Shown: in pieces, positions 16,501 to 22,565 of the stretch
Layout of the letters: each line of letters opens with the position of its first letter
Position numbering within the stretch: position 1 is the stretch's first letter
DNA from: a virus
Virus record (IMG/VR): IMGVR_UViG_3300028131_000046
Span: 1 to 22,565 of that record
Direction: 5' to 3' (one strand)
Length of the DNA: 22,565 bases
The notes under the pieces: model-generated
What the model was told of the DNA's origin: nothing
Databases searched by the model: none
What the model saw: only the letters and a program-made list of their open reading frames with translations
Made by a program: the position numbers and the translations under genes

Positions 16501-17531
16501 TTACCTGTAAATTTAGGGTCTATATTTGCATTCATGTTAGCAAACATTTGTAACACTTGACCTTTACCAGTATTACTAATCATACTATTAGCTCTAGTTA
16601 TGTTACCTGTTTCATTTCCACTATCAGCTGCAAATATTGAAGATTCATTCCCTAAAAGACTAAATGGTATTTTAGCGCCACTCATTCTTTCTAATAAATC
16701 ACCAGCTGTACCTAAAGTACCTTGACCTACTGTAATCTTATAATTTGGTACTATAAGACTATTACCTTTAGCAAGACTAATTGGGTTTAAATTAACTCTA
16801 CCTAATGTATTTTCTTGTAACTCAAATGCTATATTATTACCAATAGCTGTTGCTAGGTATCCAGCAGCAAGTTGACCTAATCTTGTATCATTTATTACAC
16901 CTGTTGCAGTAAGTACTCTACCAGCTAATGAACTTCTAACATCAAAGTCAGATGTTAATCCACCGCCATTTGGGTCAAATCCAATACCACCACCTTGAGT
17001 AACGCTACCAATTATATCTAACGGTTGAGTTGAAGGACCGCCAACATTTAAGTTATTATTTTCATCTAAATAAGAACCTGTTTGATTTCCAAATTTCTTA
17101 TAAACTATATCAACTGGTGTTAACTTAGTAACATCTAAATATTGGTTGTTGATAACATTTGACTCTAAGTTATCTTCATTAGCTTCTAATAATTGAGCAG
17201 CAATATTACTATAAGGTTCATTATTCCATACATTACCAGCAATTGTTGAATTTGTATTACCTGGAAGGAAATTAACATTATATTGTTGGTAATCAATATT
17301 ATCACCTTGGTATTTATTAACAGATATATTACCATCCTTATAAAAAACACCATCATCTTCTATATTAGGTGAACTTTGGACTGATAAAGGTTGTGTTGAT
17401 GGGTCTGCTGGATACCCAATACCAACTAATTCTGATAATAAACCATTATCGGTTATTGTATCAGTAATTACATTTCTATTAAGTAATATATCCCTAAAAG
17501 TTGGTGATAACGTATTTATTCCATTTGGCAT
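13575..17531 (-). CDS. 1318-aa baseplate structural protein with inserted OmpA-like domain
   Basis: This is a large virion protein. Residues 1-500 are Gly/Asn-rich with no recognised domain. Residues about 575-690 (MFSIENLAWADDL, then GRIMWFPPYDISF, then TERTGTLSWKVIIDHP) resemble tube/baseplate proteins of contractile tails. Residues 722-926 form an OmpA-like domain: VTFTVYFPNDESSIP at the first strand, ITGYASTQG (825-833), LSEERAKNVENWF (850-862) with the conserved Arg (R854), and ARKVEVTISYD at the last strand. The domain contains an extra Ser/Gly-rich insertion with Cys pairs. From about 950 the baseplate-like region resumes (HSITPEGFNSRLNFLHQC, then FGRPPVSILRIGDFY, then ANVTINFAFIGGSSL). 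A Thr/Asn linker and a beta-type C-terminal domain (about 1185-1318) finish the protein. AAAAAGA lies 7 bases upstream of the ATG. OmpA-like domains normally bind peptidoglycan, so contact with the cell wall during infection is a reasonable inference. Confidence 0.75.
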   Translation of the reverse strand: MPNGINTLSPTFRDILLNRNVITDTITDNGLLSELVGIGYPADPSTQPLSVQSSPNIEDDGVFYKDGNISVNKYQGDNIDYQQYNVNFLPGNTNSTIAGNVWNNEPYSNIAAQLLEANEDNLESNVINNQYLDVTKLTPVDIVYKKFGNQTGSYLDENNNLNVGGPSTQPLDIIGSVTQGGGIGFDPNGGGLTSDFDVRSSLAGRVLTATGVINDTRLGQLAAGYLATAIGNNIAFELQENTLGRVNLNPISLAKGNSLIVPNYKITVGQGTLGTAGDLLERMSGAKIPFSLLGNESSIFAADSGNETGNITRANSMISNTGKGQVLQMFANMNANIDPKFTGKGARQGFVPEFIDERTGRGYNQGPLSGGSIYAYGSKLNNGGNLENIADISEGFPSLIDNVTESEDNISGDNDGLGKFIWGDENNNKPTNGVYSLKTENKNSILTKTQKLFKNNKIKTLVSGRFGKETKTEIQSGVRAVGTVANKISKGSGVLSADALAGNTSEDDNVFCRTWSPVRKYNNVQDLQKHSGLIGGPNFPNRPNANNLKSSVLNSTGFVNIGPTTDEEGNLDDIKRYMFSIENLAWADDLTNLLECEKGPGDPLSGLRGRIMWFPPYDISFNETTSVSWDKSNFIGRGEPIYTYNNTERTGTLSWKVIIDHPNYANFFPDNFDNDDIASFFAGCLEYEDVRNLVLTQQQRDDIEKKDNTKKPEKVDDTLPPDVTFTVYFPNDESSIPITYEDGLDSGGNKLPVSAMTEQNGTTTGDGTVGGGSFVYPNNTNFGLNGWKQPITIDGVTTEGWIKDNDFFAELNTFMIEKCKYCRVNITGYASTQGNQSASNNDNSSNNQTLSEERAKNVENWFKNQVMTQVTITPNGSSIFDDKLVNKRYKTSGSGSVSVGDGCSGDNGQDRLGCKKARKVEVTISYDASLKEDELIDSQYENPNTNPFSDVSIPASRFFTECHYFKKIEENNNFVYDNIREKLKYFHPSFHSITPEGFNSRLNFLHQCTRQGPTKHDQGIPDNLAFGRPPVSILRIGDFYHTKIAIDSMSLDFEPLVWDLNPEGVGVQPMIANVTINFAFIGGSSLEGPINKLQNAVSYNFFANTEIYDARADRIKIKQGLQANDEGKGYGELVPGEKVNSPKTPLEEPQNKLGLSNNTNDSTNNQEVESNNEANKTENTQVNQYENDIIKPVTAKLVESGVNSLSIGVQLKKDISQDYTVKKLRVEKLIFNEDGTINDKVYFEVPVSDETITSGKDDFEILTSVKFSQYKVNNVIIDYKENESNVDYLVSFIVTSSDGNNKISVTTKVGQNRQPIIL

Positions 17532-17827
17532 AATAAAATCTTTTTATTATAAATACTATGTTAACTAAAAATTTTAGAAAATAAATAGTTGATAAAATGA
17601 AAAAAATACTATATATTATATAAATTATATTATATTAATTATATTATATAGTTATATTATATTAATTATATTATATAGTTATATTATATTATATTATATA
17701 GTTATATTATATTATATAGTTATATTATAGTTAATATATATATTATATTATATATATAATACAAAAATAATAGGATAAAACTTGAAAAGCAACTTTTTTA
17801 TAAACTTTTTTTTTATTTTTTTTTAGA
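17532..17827. other. A/T-only repeat intergenic region before the 1318-aa gene
   Basis: No coding sequence is seen in these 296 bases between the tape measure gene and the 1318-aa gene. It contains poly-A tracts right after the tape measure stop (minus strand), a possible promoter element TATTTTTG at 17769-17762 (fits TAnnTTTG, weak -33), the shortening A/T repeats (17627-17732), and the leader of the 1318-aa gene with an AAAAAGA box at 17545-17539. Confidence 0.7.
17627..17732. repeat. Tandem A/T repeats of decreasing length (27, 27, 23, 18, 11 bp)
   Basis: Five consecutive units each start ATATTAT and end in AGTT on the plus strand; in the first four the last bases read TATTATATAGTT. Units 17627-17653 and 17654-17680 are identical 27-mers. 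Units 17681-17703, 17704-17721 and 17722-17732 are 23, 18 and 11 bp and look like progressively shortened versions. The only G in each unit is the one before the final TT. About 28 more bases of nearly pure alternating A/T follow. The region would melt easily. Confidence 0.9.
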
Positions 17828-20356
17828 TTATCCAAATTGAGGGTTAGGAGTTAGTTTATTTTCATTTCTATTTCCAGCAATTCGTTGTGCTATCATTGAT
17901 ATTAATCTTTCTTGTGTATCTGGATTGTTAAGATGTTCCGCACCATCACCTTCAAACCTAATAGTTCCTTTAATATCATCAAATTTATGTTTAACTTCTG
18001 ATGAACCACCATTACCAAAATGCTTATCAGCAACTTTACTCAATTGGTTTTCTGATGTGGATGCCATCATAACATCATTAACTTTCATAAATTTATCTCT
18101 AGGATTAAATTCTATTATAGCATCATTAGCTGATACTGTTTTTGCTTGTGGAATCATTGCTTGTGGTCCTCTTCCATTATTACCAGTATCAGAGTTTTTA
18201 CCAAATTCATTATAAAGGCCGTATAAAGCACCTAAACCACCACCAACTAAACCACCTAATGGACCAAGAAGCATACCTAATGAAGCACCTGTTAAAGCTG
18301 AACTACCAACACCTAAAGCTTTACCAGCACCACTATTATAAAATTCTTCATCTTCACTACCTCTAAGATAATCCACTCCCATACCAGCTAAACCAAGACC
18401 CATACCACCAACAAGTGAACCCATGCTACCAGCTGCAAATCTAGAACCACCACCAGCCAATTTAGCTAATGTCTTATTGCCACCAAACCTATTTAATGTA
18501 GCAGCACCTCTACTCATTCTAGAACCGCCTAAACCCATAAATCCAGTACCTCTAGAAGCAACACCACCAGCAACTCCAGAACCACCTCCGAAGCCACCTC
18601 CTAAGCCACCACCCATATTAAATCCCGTTCTGAGTAATTTACCAGTAGCTATCCAAGACGCAGCTTTAAATAACCCAATACCTAAAAGTGATTTAATAGG
18701 GTTTTCTATAATAAATTTACCGATACTACCAGCTAATTTAGCAGCCCCACCAGCAAAATTTCTAAGAGTAGTATAAAACCCTTCTTTATTCCATTTCTCT
18801 TGTAAATCCTGTAATGGTTTACCTAAAAATTCTTTTAAGTCTTTAGCTACAGGAACTAATACTTGCTTAAGTGTCATTGTCAAGTCTGTAATAACTTCTT
18901 CAAATGTTCTTGCAGCTTTAGCCCTTTTTTCAAGTGTTTCTTTTTCATTTCTAATTGAATCTAATTGACTTGCTTCTAAATTTTTAACTAATTCGTCTTT
19001 ACCATCAATATTAATATAAAACTCACCATTTTTTAATTCAGCTACACTTGATATAAACTCCTTATCTTTATCTTCAAAATTTATTGGTGTTATTGAACCT
19101 ATGGATTCTATCTTCTTTTGCTGAACAGCCATTTCTTGAAGTTTCTCAACACTAAGACCTGTCATCTTAGATATTTCCCTCATTCTATCTCTTGCAAGAC
19201 CTCCCATAACCTCGAAAGAGCCCGTCTCCTTGTTGAACTCAACAAATTCAGAGGTAGCCTTACCAATATCCTTAGCGAAGCCTTCCATGTCATTTCTAGC
19301 CTTAAACATAAGTGTCATAGGGTCACCTAGTTTTGCGAACTCTCCACCCATTACAGATAGTTGTGCTGCCATTTCTATAGCACCTTCTGGTCTAAACACC
19401 TTATCAGCTAGACTGGCGATGCCATCCATATCTAATTTAAGTCTAAGAGCATCAGACGACATTTTACCTAATGCCTTAACACCACCCTTAAAGTTATATT
19501 TTTGAGCTAATTTAAGATTCTTTTGTAATGCTTGTGAAGCCGCTGCACCATTAACACCCATTTCACCAGCGATGTTCATAGTGTCTTCAACCATCTTAGC
19601 ACTAGCTTCAGCACCAACACCAAAATTATCCATAGCTGAAGCCATACCTATAGCAAACTGTTCGCCAAGTCCAGTACCTTCAGCCATTCCAGCCATAGCT
19701 TTAAGACCACCTTCTGTAAGTCTTACACTTCTACCAATTTCTTTACTATAACCACCTTGTAATATTGCTAACTTTTTCAAGTTAACACCCATCATTGTGG
19801 TACTATCAGCTGCGGAATATAAATTTTTTGAGAAAGAATCAAACTGGGAACTACCAAGAGCCATGCTTCTTGATGCGTTACGGATTTCTTTATCCATATC
19901 AAACACACCATAAGACCTAAGCTTATCCCAACCCCACTTTTTAACAAAGTTACCTGTTGAATTAGCTATTGATTTAAGCTTATTAGCTTCTTTAACTGAT
20001 TCTTTTAAATTTTTAAGAGCCTCTTTATGTTCTTTGTTTTGTTGATTTAAGTAACCAATTCTAGATTTTATATATGGTTCCTGTTCTTTTAAGACAGCTA
20101 AAGTCTTTTTTTCTTGGTCGGTTAGTTTTGAAGCTTCTTTTTTTCTTAATTTAGTTAAAGTTTCTAATTCTTTCTCACTAGCCTTAATTTGTTTTTGAGT
20201 ATTAATTATATCCTTCTCTACTTCATTAATCTTTTTAGTAGCTTCATACCATTTACCAATACCCTTCTCAACTTCTTGAGAACCCTTACGAACATCAGCT
20301 AAGTTTCTTTTAAACTTATCAAATTCGTCATTAAAATCTTTAAAATTATCAGCCAT
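17828..20356 (-). CDS. Probable tail tape measure protein
   Basis: This protein sets tail length by spanning the tube during assembly. Residues 1-130 are a charged coiled coil (KKINEVEKDIINTQKQIKAS and onwards). Residues about 150-420 are helical with Ala/Gly/Met-rich segments (GLKAMAGMAEGTGLGEQF, then GEMGVNGAAASQALQKN). Residues about 430-530 are again helical. Residues 535-715 hold several hydrophobic Gly-rich, membrane-like stretches (ENPIKSLLGIGLFKAASWIA, MGSLVGGMGLGLAGMG, LGMLLGPLGGLVGGGLGALY), typical of tape measure proteins. The C-terminal 120 residues look globular. At 842 aa, the usual rule of about 0.15 nm per residue would give a tail near 125 nm (an inference). It sits between the chaperone-like/515-aa genes and the baseplate genes, which is the expected position. 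No peptidase or lysozyme domain is visible. Confidence 0.8.
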   Translation of the reverse strand: MADNFKDFNDEFDKFKRNLADVRKGSQEVEKGIGKWYEATKKINEVEKDIINTQKQIKASEKELETLTKLRKKEASKLTDQEKKTLAVLKEQEPYIKSRIGYLNQQNKEHKEALKNLKESVKEANKLKSIANSTGNFVKKWGWDKLRSYGVFDMDKEIRNASRSMALGSSQFDSFSKNLYSAADSTTMMGVNLKKLAILQGGYSKEIGRSVRLTEGGLKAMAGMAEGTGLGEQFAIGMASAMDNFGVGAEASAKMVEDTMNIAGEMGVNGAAASQALQKNLKLAQKYNFKGGVKALGKMSSDALRLKLDMDGIASLADKVFRPEGAIEMAAQLSVMGGEFAKLGDPMTLMFKARNDMEGFAKDIGKATSEFVEFNKETGSFEVMGGLARDRMREISKMTGLSVEKLQEMAVQQKKIESIGSITPINFEDKDKEFISSVAELKNGEFYINIDGKDELVKNLEASQLDSIRNEKETLEKRAKAARTFEEVITDLTMTLKQVLVPVAKDLKEFLGKPLQDLQEKWNKEGFYTTLRNFAGGAAKLAGSIGKFIIENPIKSLLGIGLFKAASWIATGKLLRTGFNMGGGLGGGFGGGSGVAGGVASRGTGFMGLGGSRMSRGAATLNRFGGNKTLAKLAGGGSRFAAGSMGSLVGGMGLGLAGMGVDYLRGSEDEEFYNSGAGKALGVGSSALTGASLGMLLGPLGGLVGGGLGALYGLYNEFGKNSDTGNNGRGPQAMIPQAKTVSANDAIIEFNPRDKFMKVNDVMMASTSENQLSKVADKHFGNGGSSEVKHKFDDIKGTIRFEGDGAEHLNNPDTQERLISMIAQRIAGNRNENKLTPNPQFG

Positions 20357-20379
20357 TAGAACTTATACTTAAATTAATC

Positions 20380-21927
20380 TTACTTTTTTTCTTTATTTTT
20401 ATTCTTACTAGATTTAACTATTTTAATCTTACCTTCACCAATATCTACCAATTTTTTACCCTTATCTAGTTTTCCTTTTAAAATGACTTCATATATTTTG
20501 AAATTATCATTATCTTGTAATTCCTTTAATATATCTATTCTGTATTTAAAAGCACCACTAGTTCTTTTATCTTGAAAGTTAGTTGCTAGGTTAGGATAAA
20601 TATCACCAGGACCTCTTTTTTTAACAATTGTGTAATATCTTCTACCTTCTTTCATAGGCATATCTTTAGTATTACTATCTGTAACTCTAAACTGAGTAAA
20701 CTCAATCATCTTCTGTTCACCAGTTTTAAAATCCTTTAATAACTTTGAATTTTTTTCAGCTGACTTAAGCCATCCAGATAATTTTTCATCAGCTGGTATA
20801 ATACCTCTTTCTTTAGCAACGCCTATAAATTCTAAAAATGCGTTAGGTTTTCTCCAAAGAGCATTCCTAAGGATTTTATCATCTTTCATGAATTCTTTAA
20901 ACTGAGCTTCTATTTCATCATCAGACAAACCATTAAACTCATCTTCTTCAGAATCTATTTGACTCTTAATATCTGATGATATGTAATTATCTATAGCATA
21001 AATTACAAAATCTTCTGACTTAGATTTAACATTACCACCATCTTCAGCACCACCAACATACTTTTTCATTTTTATATCAGCGTAATCGGGTTTGAATATA
21101 ACTTTACCAGTTTTATCATCCTTAACTTCTTTAACCTTTAAATCTATATTTTTAGAGTCTAATTTAAATTCTATTTGATTACCAACTAATTCTTTATACC
21201 TATCAGCCTCTTCACTTCCGTAAGCACTATCAATCTCCCAAGAAACACTACTTGAATCTTTACTAGTAACAATTAGATTTAATTGCCCACCACCCTTAAA
21301 TTCAAATAGATAAGTATTATCTAATTTAGACTCTCTAATAGTATTTAATAAATCATTTACAGCATCAGTTCTAGTATCTTCTTCAGTTGGTTCTGAATTA
21401 TCTATATTATCTTGTCCAGGCTCTTCAATTGCACCAGTATCAACATTAACATTAAACTTAGCTTTTAAATTAGAATCTAAATTACAATTTAAATCAGTAC
21501 CAGCACCCTCAAAAACTTTAAAATCTTTAATTTTATTATTTTTTTGTTTCCAGTTTTTAACGTCTGATTTAATAGATTTTATAGAACTAATATCCTTTAT
21601 ATTCTTATGTTGCTCAATATCTGCTGATAACTTACCATCACCTTGTAAACTAGAAGCAGTTAAGAACCAGAATTCATTCTTATGAACACCATTATTACAA
21701 TTAATCATTAATATTTGACCACTAAAAGCATCAATAACTTTGAAATGTAATTCACTACCACCCAATGTAGTAACCATTATAGCATCACCAGCTTTGATTT
21801 TTCTAATAGCATCGGACATATTCTGTTCCAATATCAATCTATTATACTGGGATTCAGTAATAACTAACTTAGTTTTGGGTTTATTGAATACCCTGTTATA
21901 TTGTGATTCATTAATAACTAACTTCAT
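20380..21927 (-). CDS. Unknown 515-aa tail-region protein with duplicated N-terminal tag
   Basis: I recognise no family for the full length. The N-terminus carries the same short motif twice, KLVINESQYNRVF (2-14) and KLVITESQYNRLI (20-32). A beta-rich segment follows (about 45-100: GDAIMVTTLGGSELHFKVID, then GQILMINCNNGV). Next come an acidic linker (about 170-190), another beta-rich section with lysine-heavy strands, a helical acidic patch (SQIDSEEDEFNGLSDDEIEA, about 335-354), and a basic tail ending KNKNKEKK. No signal peptide or membrane segment. It lies 23 bases before the tape measure gene and just after the terminator at 21963-21998, so it probably has its own promoter. An AAAAAGA box is 7 bases before the ATG. 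A tail assembly or virion role is likely from position only. Confidence 0.75.
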   Translation of the reverse strand: MKLVINESQYNRVFNKPKTKLVITESQYNRLILEQNMSDAIRKIKAGDAIMVTTLGGSELHFKVIDAFSGQILMINCNNGVHKNEFWFLTASSLQGDGKLSADIEQHKNIKDISSIKSIKSDVKNWKQKNNKIKDFKVFEGAGTDLNCNLDSNLKAKFNVNVDTGAIEEPGQDNIDNSEPTEEDTRTDAVNDLLNTIRESKLDNTYLFEFKGGGQLNLIVTSKDSSSVSWEIDSAYGSEEADRYKELVGNQIEFKLDSKNIDLKVKEVKDDKTGKVIFKPDYADIKMKKYVGGAEDGGNVKSKSEDFVIYAIDNYISSDIKSQIDSEEDEFNGLSDDEIEAQFKEFMKDDKILRNALWRKPNAFLEFIGVAKERGIIPADEKLSGWLKSAEKNSKLLKDFKTGEQKMIEFTQFRVTDSNTKDMPMKEGRRYYTIVKKRGPGDIYPNLATNFQDKRTSGAFKYRIDILKELQDNDNFKIYEVILKGKLDKGKKLVDIGEGKIKIVKSSKNKNKEKK

Positions 21928-21962
21928 AAAGATGTCTTTTTTATAATAAATATCTAAAACAT

Positions 21963-21998
21963 AAAAAAATACCCAACTATTTAATTAGTTAGGTATTT
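21963..21998 (-). terminator. Rho-independent terminator overlapping the end of the +1-frame chaperone-like ORF
   Basis: On the minus strand AAATACCTAACTA pairs with TAGTTGGGTATTT, a 13-bp stem with one U-G wobble and a six-base loop, followed by a run of Ts. The upstream ORF's stop codon (TAA at 21987-21985) lies at the stem-loop junction. Confidence 0.85.
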
Positions 21999-22290
21999 GT
22001 CCTGTTTTTAATTTAGACTTTAATTGTTCACCACCTATCCTTGTGGTTCTAGAACCCTTAGCGTTTTTATTCCTAGCACTCTGCATTTGCTCCTCCATCA
22101 TTTCATTTTTCTTATTATTTTCATTAATAAGTGTTAATAAGAAAAACTTTCTTTCATGGGTTGGTGCTGATAAAACGTCTTGATAAGTCATACCTAAATG
22201 TTTTATACAAATATATATCTCCTCTAATAGTCCTGGTTTATATTCTGGCGTTAGGCCAAAAAAACCTTGGCGTAATGGGAAGAAACATAT
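21985..22290 (-). CDS. Second-frame ORF of the gp26-like gene (probable frameshift extension)
   Basis: The first ATG in this frame is at 22191 (68 aa, MTYQDVLSAPTHERKFFL). However, the frame is open from 22290, just after a TAA at 22293-22291, and encodes GLTPEYKPGLLEEIYICIKH before that Met. The ATG has no good ribosome binding sequence, and the upstream coding potential looks real. The translated region overlaps the gp26-like ORF by 53 bases and lies in the +1 frame relative to it. After the Met the protein is a charged helix (ERKFFLLTLINENNKKNEMM) and then a basic tail (SRTTRIGGEQLKSKLKTGQI). I read it as the C-terminal part of a frameshifted tail/baseplate assembly protein, similar in arrangement to tail assembly chaperones upstream of tape measure genes. 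An independently started small protein (22191 start) is the alternative. Confidence 0.7.
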   Translation of the reverse strand: MCFFPLRQGFFGLTPEYKPGLLEEIYICIKHLGMTYQDVLSAPTHERKFFLLTLINENNKKNEMMEEQMQSARNKNAKGSRTTRIGGEQLKSKLKTGQIPN

Positions 22291-22565
22291 TTATGGACCC
22301 ACCTCCAGGAGTCCTTACATCGATATTCATATCAATGCCACATTCTATCTTAGATATGTAATTTCTTAGACCTTGAGCATCTCCTACTCTCATAGAGTTT
22401 GCGAACTCTTTTATGTATGTTCTGTCTTTATTTCCATCAATATCAACTAACTGCCTTTCCAAAATAAGTGTTTGTTCTTCATTAATTGGATTATCTTTAT
22501 TTTCTTCTACTAATTTCTCAAGATTCTCTAACTCACCAACTGTAAGCATCTTAAACCTAACAATT
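22238..22565 (-). CDS. T4 gp26-like baseplate/tail assembly protein (5' end outside window)
   Basis: The reading frame is open to the right edge (IVRFK precedes the first Met in the window, at 22549), so that ATG is probably internal and the gene starts outside. The visible residues run from LTVGELENLEKLVEE to a conserved-looking block, ANSMRVGDAQGLRNYISKIE followed by FLPITPRFFWP, which fits what I remember of the T4 baseplate gp26 family (D-x-x-x-L-R-x-[FY]-I and the terminal FFWP). The zero frame stops seven codons after a T7 run at 22264-22258. Role inferred: assembly of the baseplate hub or tail. Family assignment is from memory of short motifs, so moderate confidence. Confidence 0.6.
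   Translation of the reverse strand, partial: IVRFKMLTVGELENLEKLVEENKDNPINEEQTLILERQLVDIDGNKDRTYIKEFANSMRVGDAQGLRNYISKIECGIDMNIDVRTPGGGSINMFLPITPRFFWPNARI
22258..22264 (-). promoter_or_regulatory. Candidate slippery site (T7) for +1 or -2 ribosomal frameshift
   Basis: The zero frame reads AGG TTT TTT TGG here. Skipping one T (+1), or slipping back two bases (-2), moves the ribosome into the frame that is open from 22290 down to 21985. Only about 33 bases (22290 to 22257) can host the shift, and the T7 run is the only evident slippery sequence among them. Confidence 0.55.

Noticed and set aside
18423-18776. Plus-strand Pro/Leu-rich 117-aa ORF
   Set aside because: It is antisense to the Gly/Ala-rich part of the tape measure gene, and Pro-rich content is the expected complement of Gly codons.
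22238-22549. ATG at 22549 as the true start of the gp26-like gene
   Set aside because: The frame continues open to the window edge with plausible residues (IVRFK), and 103 aa is short for the family, so the gene is treated as 5'-partial.

Overview
The window reads as part of a tailed-phage genome (or a prophage/metagenomic contig of one) with a T4-type, contractile-tail (myovirus) character. Base composition is strongly AT-rich and every convincing gene lies on the minus strand, so transcription runs from the right edge to the left edge. Three things point to a Bacteroidota host: almost no gene has a Shine-Dalgarno sequence, with starts preceded instead by A/T-rich leaders; a plausible TAnnTTTG-type promoter element lies upstream of the single-stranded DNA-binding protein gene; and the OmpA-like domain carries the GYASxxG variant that I associate with Bacteroidota proteins. 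The host assignment is an inference.

Right half, in order of transcription (22565 to about 7179): a tail/baseplate module. It opens with a gp26-like T4 baseplate gene that runs off the right edge and overlaps a +1-frame ORF, with a T7 run in the overlap (candidate programmed frameshift). Next come a 515-aa protein with a duplicated N-terminal tag, an 842-aa probable tape measure protein, and an unusual A/T repeat intergenic region. After these come a 1318-aa baseplate protein with an inserted OmpA-like domain, a small gp53/LysM-like baseplate protein, a 1763-aa probable hub/baseplate protein, and an N-acetylmuramoyl-L-alanine amidase with a Cys/Gly-rich tail.

Middle (about 7141 to 5091): two overlapping genes of unknown function (198 and 133 aa), a 61-aa protein ending in a KKIITEDGRQLLF tail, and a very acidic 248-aa protein built on 36-bp DNA repeats. 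A strong hairpin-plus-U-run terminator follows.

Left part (4836 to 1): a DNA replication and recombination module. It holds a gp32-like ssDNA-binding protein with the T4-type zinc ligands but a bacterial-SSB-like DDDLPF tip, followed by its own terminator. Then come a UvsX/RecA-like recombinase, an RNase H/5'-3' exonuclease of the T4 rnh/FEN type, an unknown 187-aa protein, and a DnaB/gp41-like replicative helicase cut by the left edge. Together these would coat, pair and unwind DNA and remove primers at a T4-style fork.

The most notable observations are the probable frameshift in the gp26-like gene, the SSB-like tail on a gp32-family protein, the OmpA-like domain in a baseplate protein, and the series of shortening A/T repeats ahead of the 1318-aa gene. 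No tRNA, CRISPR array, integrase or insertion sequence was seen.
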